Part shown: positions 44,648 through 55,900 of the stretch, piece by piece
How the letters are laid out: every line of letters starts with the position of its first letter
How positions within the stretch are numbered: the stretch's first letter is position 1
Assembly: GCA_963924555.1 (NCBI GenBank)
Contig: OZ004587.1
Coordinates: forward strand, 2,046,001 to 2,110,000
Direction: 5' to 3'
From: Crambe crambe
Lineage: Eukaryota; Porifera; Demospongiae; Poecilosclerida; Crambeidae
DNA: 64,000 nt
The notes under the pieces: model-generated
Seen by the model: only the letters and a program-made list of their open reading frames with translations
Databases searched by the model: none
Told to the model about the DNA's origin: nothing
Made by a program: the position numbers and the translations under genes

Positions 44648-46491
44648 CTAAATTATTTCAGACATTTTGAGTTCATTCGATTGTCTATTACTGCATTCAC
44701 AAAAATCTGATTCCAAAGTTAGTTTCTTTATCAAGTAGAAATGTTTAACAGTTGATGAACAACTTTCATTCTTGCAGGCTAAAGTTATATCGAATTCTTT
44801 CTTTTCCAACCAACGTGGAACTATTCGCTGGAGCTGAACATTTAATGTGGACAAAATATGATAGTAGATATCTTCACTCAAGTTAGCATTGTCGTAAGAA
44901 ACGCAGTCGACTCGAATATGGTGGGAGAATTCTGATAATATCACACGCATGCAATCATTGATAATAAACTCAAACTGATTTCTGCAGGATTCAATACACT
45001 CTTTGCTGTAATTGAGAGGAATCCTCCATCTTGTGTTGCCGTAAGTAACTCCAGCCAATGCAGTCAACAGTCTGGTGAACACACCAGTAGCAATGTATCC
45101 AGATTCTGGAACTATGTAGAGAGGAGATACGTCTCTATTCAACTGCTCCAATGCACTTCCATATTCCTCCTTTATGGGCAGTATTGAAGGAATGAAGTAG
45201 CAAATCTCTTCTCCTGGAAAATTCACTTTCATGCTTAGATGATGCTCTTCAAGGAATTCCATGAACCAGTGGTCATCCAATTTAGTTGGTTTCCTGTCGA
45301 GAAGGTACCTGTAAAAGCTCATTGATACGATTCCTTTCTTAGTCAGCTTGCTCCATTCAGCTTTCAGAGATCTTGGATCATAGCAAAACAGAGTTCCAAG
45401 GACTTGCAGCAAGGCTTTGGGATCAATGACTACAAAATTTCTCATCGTCCTTCTCTCTGACAGATGGTGCCACATGAACACACCTAGTTCATGGAAATAC
45501 ACTAGGGCAGCTTTAGGTTCATCAACATGACATTTGTTTTTGCCAATGGAAATGGCTTCATCCAAGGGAATAATGCCAATATTGATATACTCAGTGTAAC
45601 ACAATCGTTGAAGTGCCAGTTTGAATGCTTGCCATGAGCGAGGGATTTCAGATCTCGAGTCCTTAGCACATGATGATATGGTGTTTCGAAGGGACTCAAT
45701 TCCCGAATCGCTTTTTTTGTTAAGTTTTTTACCTGACTTGGTATTGTCCACCTCATGAATGTAAGACTCACCTTGTTCTAGTACAGTATAGAGTGACAAA
45801 TCACTTCTGTACTTCTTTGCAAATTTTCCAATGGCTTCATCTAGAGCATCTTTCTTGTCTTGGAGTGAATTACTCTCAGAAAGAACTGCTTGATCTTTGC
45901 ACGTCCCAACGACAACTGCTGCAGTTGAAAATTTCTGGGAATCTCGTGATTTAACTTGTGGTGGCAAGTTCTCCATTTTCTTCTCCACACTGGATGAGAA
46001 GGCTTGGACAAAAGATAAGTTGCGGTACATGATGTCTCGATTAGTGAAAGGAGATGAAGCTGGCTCCAGGAAAGACTTGCATGGTCGGATTTCTGGCTTA
46101 TTATCAAACTTTTCCAAGTCACTCAAACGGAACACTATTCCATACATGCATTTTAGTCGTGCAAAGCAAGGGAGTAGATCTTGGAATATCGGTTGACCTC
46201 CAGTGTCCCACATGGTGAGAAAAACTTTACTTTGACAGTCACTGGGTAGATCCAGTAATGGCTTGAAGGCACTTCCAGCAACAGCTGTCATTGATTCCCG
46301 ATAGAGGAACTCGGGTTGCATGACTATTGTGGGAGTCTCATTGTCGTCTATTGGTTCGTCTTTGAGATGCTTTCGGAGACTTGTTTTTCCAACTCCAGTG
46401 TGGCCTATCAGTATGACGTGAATTTGAACTTCATCTTCTATGAGATCACTATCAGTAATCTTTACCAAGCCAATCCATGTCTTTTCTGTCT
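44648..46491 (-). CDS. Roc GTPase and COR exon of copy 2
   Basis: 614 residues ending at TAG. Begins [16 protein letters not shown] after TTCATTATAG. G1/P-loop GHTGVGKTS (about residues 892-900 of the joined protein), G3 MWDTGGQP (about 958), and VVVGTCKDQ (about 1061) at the G4 position, the usual Roc variant of NKxD. A switch-side insertion of some 30 residues lies between. COR follows, with [17 protein letters not shown] and [20 protein letters not shown], the typical MIxDPxWLxxxxxxL and winged-helix-like region seen in Roc-COR proteins. All GTPase motifs look intact, unlike the neighbour gene. Separated from the previous exon by a 79-base intron, the shortest here. Confidence 0.85.
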
Positions 46492-49400
46492 CTATAATGA
46501 AAAATATTATTTTTTTAGTTTATCAACACTAATCTTGTTCATAATAATTTTTGAATTTCAGTAAACTTACCCAGTAAGTGCTGAAGTTCATCTGTTAGAA
46601 CTGAGTAGGAGACTGGTCTTAATCGAGAGTCTTTGGATACCCATTTCTGTTCGAAAATGTTCTTCAGCAAATGATTTTCTGGAAGTTGAATATTGGTAGT
46701 GATATTACCACGTGAAAATATTGAAAGTATAGTCTCCTTCATCCAAAGCAAGTCGTCATGTGATAATGTTTCAGAAGTTGAAGATGACTGTTCACCAATG
46801 AATGACTGACCATAGACAGGGATAAGTTTTGCTTCCATTTCAGCAGCATTTTTGTGAATGAATATATGGTCCATCACTACCTTTACCTTTTGATTGAGGT
46901 TTTCAAATCTGCTCATGCAACTGGAAATACTCGTCAGAAGTGATAACTGATTGACTTCCGATTCTCCATAATAATTGGAAGAGGAGGCAACTTCTTTTAA
47001 AGGTTCTAATTTCTCAACGATTACTGCTGGATATTTCTTTTGCCCTTCCTCCTCTGTTGGTGGGTAATACAATCCCTTGATTGATGGAACTTCTTTGTGA
47101 TCTCGAATCAAGACCTCGAGGTATTTGATATACCCTGCATCCACTGTGGATTCTTCAGTGAATTGATCAGGATACACGAGAGCCATACACTCTTTGCCTT
47201 GATGTTTGGCTGTTACCATCTTACTTTGTTTCTCATGTAAAAGTGATTTTTTCACAGGTGAGTCTGGAGTCTCTAGTGTGACATCTGTGAGCATCTTCCA
47301 GTGCTTCAGCATCACCTCACGTTTCTCAAACTTGTAGGATTGGACACTTTTTTCCTTGATTGCTTTTAGTTTCCTTGGAAAGAGGGGTATGTTCTCTAAA
47401 CGTTGTAAGTCATCACAAGGTATTTGAAGGCAAATTATTAGACTTCCTGTTTCAGCTCGATGTATTAGTATATTAGCAGGCTTTATGTCTAAAAGTTTGC
47501 TCAGAAAAAGCTTGAAATCGTTCAGTTCATTAATTTCATGTACTGGTTGATTGGAATCAATCACGAATACAACTTTGCAGTGAGTTTTGATATCTGCAGA
47601 AGAAAAGTTTTGACCACATTCATATACTCTGCATTTTGCATATCTTTTAAATGCTTCAACATAGTCTTGGGATTTTTCCTTGTCTTCTGCAGTTCCAATC
47701 TTTCCTATGATATCTTTTACAAAAAAGTTGAAATTCATGTAAGATTGATGTTTAAAAATAAGCTGCAAAAGTTCCTCTGAGTCTTTATTCTTCTCGATTT
47801 CATTCATTGTAGCTTTATCAAAGGCAAATATGGCTGATGCTCTAAACAGCCTATTGAATTCTCTATTAGGATTTTCTCTACTCATAAAAGATTCCCAAAA
47901 GTCTTCAAATAAAGTGAGAAAATGTGATGTGATTTTATTTGTTTTGTCTCTCAACATTGCTACATAGAGATGATAATCATCGCAAGTAGGTGGCCATGTG
48001 GGTGGTTTTGTATGTGGCACAACTGAAGTTTCTTCTGATGACTTTGCACTACTGTTTCTTTCAGTGCATGAAGGTTTATCTGGAGAGACATTAAGGGAAG
48101 ACTGTTTTGTTTCAGTGACAGTGCTGCTGTCAGGCTCTTCCACAGAACTGCTTTGGTTTGTGGGAGCAAGTTGTACTTTGGAGTGTGCAGCAGATGAGGT
48201 GACTATAAGATAGAAACATGTTATGATAACCCATGCCATGCAAATGCTTAATATTAAGGTAATATCATTGTTATAAAATTATCAGAGAGTTCTCTGAGTA
48301 CCTGTAGAGCAAGGGTAGAAGAGAAAAGAGTTACTACAGTCTTATGACCTTTGTCCCGCAATCCCTACTAAGAAAGTGCCAACACGCTCTCTGATAATGC
48401 TAATGTTTTTTCTCCATGATATATAGTTGTATGCAATAAAAACTTCTATGGAATTTCCACGGATATTGGCTAGTAGTTGCTACAGTGTGTGAAATGTGAC
48501 TACTCTTGTTTGCTTACTTTTTTCACCTGCATTTTTTTTCATTTCACAGAAATATTTTTTCTCCCTTAGCTATGTATCTTTTTTTGCCCAATGCCTTTTA
48601 ACAGCTAATGGATATTTCTATGTGCATGCAGAGACAGATGAAAGAAGTGCACACTGTAGTTTTCTTTTTGGCCAATTCCATAGCAGATGAGTAAGTCAAG
48701 TGTTCATAACTGTGATCATTGAAGAAGAATCCCTGAGTTAAGTTTGATGTCACCAAAATAAAAAAATTGTGAAAAGATTGAGATCAAGAGTGGTTGACAC
48801 ACAGCTACAGCCAGAGTTCACTGATCTGAGTGCACATAGAAATATACTTGAATTTTTCGATTTGATATCAATTACATGTGTTATTATTAAGGCTTCTGTA
48901 TACGTAGGTCCCTGTAGTTTCACCTTTTAAATCGACTCTTTGAAGATCGACAAGTAGTAAATATTGTAGCTAGCTGGTAGAATTTGGGTGGATTTATGCT
49001 GTAAACTTGAGTTGTTTGCAAGAGGTAAAGATAGCTAATGAAGAAGAAGAATGCAGTAACTTAGCTGCTTGCTGTATTTCTGAAATGTCCGGTAAGCTCC
49101 CTGGTCCTGAAACATGTTCTGTTCACTCCAAATGGAGGAACTGGAATTTCTACACAGCAGCCATAATATAGAGAGAACTATTAATCTCTATGATTAGCTA
49201 GCTATTCCTTTGGATTCATAGTAGCTAAATAGTCTTATGTCTGACTGTGACACCATACCAGTCAGCATAGCTCTTTGCATTCTGGGCCCTATTTTTTTAA
49301 CTCCTCCTTTATAATCTTGATACAATAAAGCAAGTTAGCTAGAATACTTCAGTTCTAACTAAATTTTGATGCGTTCTTTGATTAATAACTAGACAAGCTG

Positions 49401-49864
49401 GTAGTAATTAAGGTCAACATGAAACCAGCTTGTACATACGTAGATCTGGAGATCACAATAATCAATTTAAAATTTAAGCAGCCATTGCATGGGCTTACAA
49501 TTATAATAACTTGTTGCAAACCTTATATTCATAGCTACGTATCATGTCGCTCCTAGAAAGCAAGTGTGTGTTAAGTATCAATGTACTGTAGTTGTCTGGC
49601 ATGTGTTGATTCAGATGTGTGTATCATTTGTCTAATCAATCTCCACCATCTTGGTGTGACAGCTGCAGGGGTGTTGTACTCATTCTGCCCATATTTATGT
49701 TTGACTGTGTAGTGTTGTTGCATGCATGGGACATGTTCCGGACATAAAACTCCCCAACATGAAGTATAGTGGCGGCAGTTATCAGTGGCAGACCCAACTG
49801 CATGAGGTAGCCGTCGATGCAAGGAGGGCAAGTAATCATCCCCCTCCTTGCAGTTATCATTACA

Positions 49865-49904
<40 letters not shown>

Positions 49905-52900
49905 GACCCTGCTGGGGCCACCTAGCTCTATGTTCTATGTAGGGGTATGCCCTCACTGGGCCCCCAAGATTACAAGTTTTGGGGGAGTGGCCCCTGCAGC
50001 ATTACCAAACCTTTATTCCACATAATATTATATGTGGAATAAAGGTTTGGTAAATGGTAGTCCCAACTGCAAATTGTTAAATTATACCAAAGAGAACAGG
50101 TTCATTTTCAAATATTGATACTTAAATAAACTTTTTAGGACTGAGAACACTAGAAAGGGTTACCAGTTGTTGTTTTTTTCTTTTTTTTTTTCCTTTGCCT
50201 TGGGTGTAATCAGTCCTTAGTCACTGACCCTACTGAAGGAGTGGGACACAACATCGGAGCAAAGTTAGGTGAGCCCACGTGGGAGTCAACAAAGTACTAT
50301 ATGCTAGCTGATAGGCTGGTTCTACTTATTTATACTTCAGATATAGCTGAGACAGAGTCATGTAAGTGGTGATTCTAACCATCTACATAGAAATTAAACA
50401 TTTGACAGCTAGTGAGCGAGCAAGCAAGTATTCTTTAGTGCTTCAACTCTTTAAGAAGATTTTGCTGTGAGTTTATACGTATATAACAAAGCACTTAGAT
50501 AAGCCTAGAACAATTGGCTCAGTACAGAGTGAGATAACTCCGTGAGATATGGGCAGACATCTCACACTTGGCCTATATCAAGTATTGAATAATTTCAATG
50601 AGTCATGACCTGAGAGTCAACTCGCTCGCTCCACTCGCTTGCTGAATTATTATTGCCAAAGTTATGCACAGTAGCTATTTGTGTGGGAATCAAGGCTTGT
50701 TAAAGGCAATAATTATTGCACTATTATAACATGATGTGAACATAGCTACGGTCTTCATCACCTGTTGCGTTGCCGTACAATGTCGGTAGAACGCTCAAGC
50801 GTTGTAAAAAAACCGTGTGCGAACACTGTATAAACGCAAAGCAGGCGTTATAGCGCTTTGCATTGAACGGCCCAATTAAACGTACGTAGTTGAGTTCGAA
50901 ATTATTAAAAGTTTTTACGGTATGAAAGCACACAGCAATTCCAGCAAAAATGTTCATCAGCAGATCGACAGCGAGATATGACCTGCAGGCAGTCTCCGAA
51001 GAAGGCCTTGAGCTCTACGTAGCTACACAGATATTGACTCGTGCATGCTAGTGGTGGTACAATTTCTTCTGCCTTCATCGTGTCTGTAAAGTTTCATCAC
51101 GCTGCAAATCTGACAATAGAACATCATCATAAACATAGGTGGTGTTATACTATAGCTAGCTGTAACTGCAGAGCTAGCTAGCTAGCTGGCACTAGACATA
51201 AGCTAGTCAGCTTAGAGAGATAGCTAGTCAGCCTAGAGAGATAGCTATGTATATTAATTTTTTTACGTAGGGTTACAACGTTTTTTCACCTACGTACGTG
51301 CGAACATAGCTATGCTTCCTATTGAACGGTGGGTACAGGCGTGCAACACTTGATGTTAACGGTGTAGAAAATTAAATGCACGGGTGGCTGTGTAGAAACT
51401 ACAACAGTCAAGCCAGTCCTACGTGGACGGAATGGGAACTTTTTTTTGCGGCCTACCGTAAATGACTGTGTATAATAACATTATACCTTTCTCAGGGCAG
51501 TACTTTTCCTGTATTTGCTTTGCTACTCCTGACTCATCAACGAAAGGGTCGTTAAGAACTGTGACTACAGATTTCCAGGATACTGGAATATTTGTATTCC
51601 CATCCAACCAATAGCTCACAGTTGCCATCAAACATCTGGAAGTGGAGGGGTGATCACGTTCGAATGTTTCAAGTTTGTTTCTTTTGATGCCCAATTGGAT
51701 GCCTATTTCAAACCATTTGGTTTGCACTTTAGCTAGTTCACTTAACAAAATCCTTTCATCAATATCTATGGGAAAAAAAAGCATCAGTTAAACCAAGGAG
51801 TTGAATTCACATAAAAATTACTTGCACTGTCCATCATTATTATTGGGGCAAGCGAAATGATCCCCACACTAGTGATGACGACCTTTCACCCTCATATGCA
51901 GACATATAAATATGTACTCATATATCTCATACGTCCTAACATTGTAGTTTATTTCCATTGGGTAAACTGAACATGCACGTTCACCTGATAAAGCTTTGCA
52001 TTTCTCTAGTAGAATACCTGACACATACTCCAGCCTTTTATCCAGTCTTTTTTTCTACCTAGCCTAAATAAAACTAATAGTTGTTTTTCCCATGTGTATT
52101 TTCTTGGGATACAAAATAAAACTCCAGATTAAGGATTCTAAATGATACTGATTTGAATTTTTGCTCCATTAGACCCTTTTCTTACAGCTGTAAAATGTAC
52201 GTAATGTCATAACACTAAGATAGAGCCTTTAATGACAGAATGCTCTTATGTATAGACAACTTGCCTTTATACATGCGCAGGTCAATACTAATTGGAGTGA
52301 TACACAATGAGTCATGCATGACCTGTGAGTCAGCTTGATCAATGCACTTAATTATTGCCAGTGATGAATAAAGAAATGGGTTGGGGAATACATGAAATAG
52401 CATTAAGAATTTTAGCTGATATAAATTATTACCACATAGCTAAGTAGATGATATACAGTCTAGTACAATGCACATACTAGCATATCATGACATACAGGTT
52501 ACAAAATCAGCCATGTGTGACCATCATCATCATGAATACCATTTCCTGTGGGTATATTATTTGCCCACATACTGTGTATATATAATTCTAACTAAGTAAC
52601 ATACTTACCAGGACCAGGATTAGTTTCAACATCACCACACAATAACAATTTTAATGGCGCCAACACTTGAAGGTCAGAATAGTGGATAGTGAAAAGTGAT
52701 TTTCTTCTTCGATACCACTTCCAGTCATCACAAAGAGGTATGGAAGCATTGTTGTACGCAGTAGTGCAGCCATATTGAAGCTTGTGATTGGTGAACATGG
52801 GACATGAACAACAGGGGCCTTTATACGGGTGAGGTCTAAGTTTTCCTTCAGATTCAGTTATGGCAAACTTCCACCACAATAATACCAGCAGGAAGTTCAA

Positions 52901-55900
52901 AGCAAGCAAGTATCTTGTGATATCATCTATAAAAAAGGTTTTAATGCAGAAAATTTAAGCATAAATATTTCATTTTTACTTCTACAACTCAAATAATAAA
53001 AAATGGCATTATAGCTAAAGGTTTCTGATTTTACAGGCACTTTAGAGTTTTACTATTCCCACCTCAATACTAACTTTATGTACTTAGTATCAAAATTATA
53101 AGCCATATCCTATTTCCAAGCCATTGTTCAGAAAACACAAACAGTTTGATATAGATTAGAGTGATGGCATTTTTCATTTCTCTATGCATAGCATATAAAA
53201 TATTTCCTTTATTCTTGCTGTTTGTTAGATGATCACAAAATCAGCTTGCTCTCGTTATTTATGGCTTTCATGTTGGTTTACTTGTTCCCAGTGACGATTG
53301 TTAACTTCTCTGCTTTGCTTTCTCACGACTGTTGACTTGACTTTGTAGCTTCTGTTTTTGCTCTCTTTTGCTACCCTCTACTTTTGCTGATTGGTTTTGT
53401 TACCCCCAGTACTTTCTCAGACAGTACTTTCTCAGACAGTACTTTCTGAGTTGTAAGTTTAAATGTACTGCAACCTCTTATGAAAACAATCCCTACATTC
53501 ACAGGATTGTTTTCATATGAGGCTGTAGTACATTATTCAGCCCAGGCCAACCATACTTAACCTTTTATTTTTATGCTGTTATAACAAGTACAGCTAATAA
53601 CAATTGTAGATATAGCGATGTACGTACAATGTTAGATTTTTGCTGAAAAGTTGTTTCAATATTCAGATTTCCAAGACTGTATGCGGCAAAATATGTTCAA
53701 TAGCTAATGTGAATTTCTATTTTTTATTTTTTATTTTAAGCATAATTATTATTGTTTTTTGCGTCTGTATCACAAAATCATGATATTTTTTGGAAAAAAA
53801 TTGCAGTACAGCAAACATAATAAGCATAAACCAATAATTACAATATCAAGATATGAACATACACATTTCCACTTCTCAAACATTTAGTTTTAGGTTGTTG
53901 CTACTTAGTACTACCTGTAGATGACATTCCTAGTTGCTTGCAGACCACACTGGCATCAGTGTCACTCCACATCTGGTCACACACAGTTCCATTGAGACAT
54001 ATCTCCACACGACCCTCAGTACCAGTTCCATTTACAAGTCTGAAATCACCTTCTGTGCAACCTAAAATAATGTCATCAAAGTTTAATTGAGTAACTAACA
54101 TGAGAATAATTTTGCACATATTAATTTCAAGTAGCTAACCACCAAGAATGGACATCTAATACTTCAGACTTAAATATAGCTATTAAATTTATAGCTTTAC
54201 ACATGAAGTGATTTAATGCAACATCATAGCTCTATAGCTACCTGGTAGCTATACACACCAAAACAGGACATAATCACTTGCTTTCTTAGGAGTAGGAATG
54301 GCAAAGACTACCCAATGCTTGTCAAAATAGCCTAACTATAATAAGATCAAACTTATAAGTACCTATAATGGTGGAGACACTTCATTTAAGGTGCTTAAAC
54401 ACCACAGCTATACTAAATTAATTATTTTTGGAGGCACATCAAAGACTTTGCTATATGATGATAGTGGAAGAGAGCTCAGATGAGTCTACATACATTACTC
54501 TACACTACTTGACCTAGCTCAAAGAGTCAGTGGATGTACTCAAATATATTCATTATGGGATATTCATATTTTTGGATGCATCCGAAGATAATTATTATAA
54601 CAATGTCCTTAATCTAGTGTTAAGTAACACCTTGAAATCACAAAAATTGAAAAATCACTAAATTTTATACCCATAGCTTTTAATATAATGGTATTACTAT
54701 TACAATTTAGTGTATACTTGTTCAGTATAATTATGATTAATTTTGGTGAGCAAAACATTCAAAAAGTATTTAAAGGTAATTCTATACCGACTTCATTCAA
54801 TTATTGTACTTTACATATCTCCTAGTTAGAGATCAAGCAATTCTCATCAGTGTTTAATAACATTTATCAGGAAATTCAGAATGGTAGGAAACAGTTGTTT
54901 ACCATTATTGTTATTATTATTCATAGCATGCTACACAAAGTCTCATTCCCATTCCTATACTCTCTATAATAACTAATTTCATAAATGCAGATTTGTAAGA
55001 TCTGTTTTTTTTATTAACTTGGAATTCTTACTTAGTAGTTGCAGATATATATTTGAACTAGCTACTCTACAGCTATTCAGAAATACTTTGATGTATAAGA
55101 TATCTCCACTGCACTATAGTTAGCTACTACTGCTAGTGCAAAGAATTCCTTTATAATATAGTTCTTTGATTTTAAAGGTAAAGGAGCAAAGCATCCTTTT
55201 AACCAGGCTTTTGCATGTGAGATTATAGTTGCTACACCAAATTAATTATGATGGCAATAATTACATGTAATTGTAGTCCTAAACACAGGAACAATATATT
55301 ACTGAGCAGGAAGCAAGGTAAGAAACTTGTATTGACATTTTGTTATGGGCTAGGGCTAGGGCATCAACTATTAAGGGAGGATGCACCCCTCATTAAAACG
55401 TCCATATCTACACTCTATAAGCTTGAGTTAGGTCTCAAAAGAGAGCTCTCCTTGAGAGCCTTCCTCTTTACACCACCCCCATATATGGAAGACCTGACAT
55501 GACCTCAGTGGTTGATAAAATTACCACATACTTAGGAGCCGTTTGATATTCTTATCGTAGCTTCTATGGGCCTAGCTGCTTTGAATGTACTTTGGGATTT
55601 CAAAGGGGGTATGATTTCAATGACATGGACATTTAAAAAATTTTGGGGGTGTGTCCTCCATTAAACTTCAGTTAAGATTAAATATTTCAAAGGCAACTGC
55701 ATACCAAGTAGAACAATTTCACTTGGTACTGGCTATGTACATCATTTGAACTGACAGAAATTTTTTTGCACGTGGTTACAAGATTTAATGCTGAAGACTG
55801 AAGATCTAAAATTTAATTTATGTCATTACTATACTCTATCAATAATAATCAGAGTTCTTTATTACTGTAAGGTTTGTCACTGTTGCTGGCACTTGATGTC

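Larger units (their letters stand above)
48203..51486 (-). other. Intron of copy 2 with repeats
   Basis: 3.3 kb between the kinase-like and Death exons. It contains a 38-G tract, a 52-base near-perfect palindrome and a dispersed 'GAGCGAGCAAGTATTC' element; no exon was recognised. Frames 48496-48690 and 50724-50957 have no support. Confidence 0.5.

Noticed and set aside
48185-48239. Signal peptide [18 protein letters not shown] at the start of a large frame
   Set aside because: The underlying sequence TTTCTATCTTATAG is a good splice acceptor, the exon after it continues in the phase left by the Death exon, and the 'peptide' is read-through of the intron end.
49571-50025. Poly-Pro and poly-Gly frames
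   Set aside because: Translation of the 38-G tract.
52905-52909. Start codon for a secreted protein MLALNF... at both 2A exons
   Set aside because: The codon is TTG, not ATG, and both copies have an acceptor 15-20 bases upstream with matching phase. The exon is internal.
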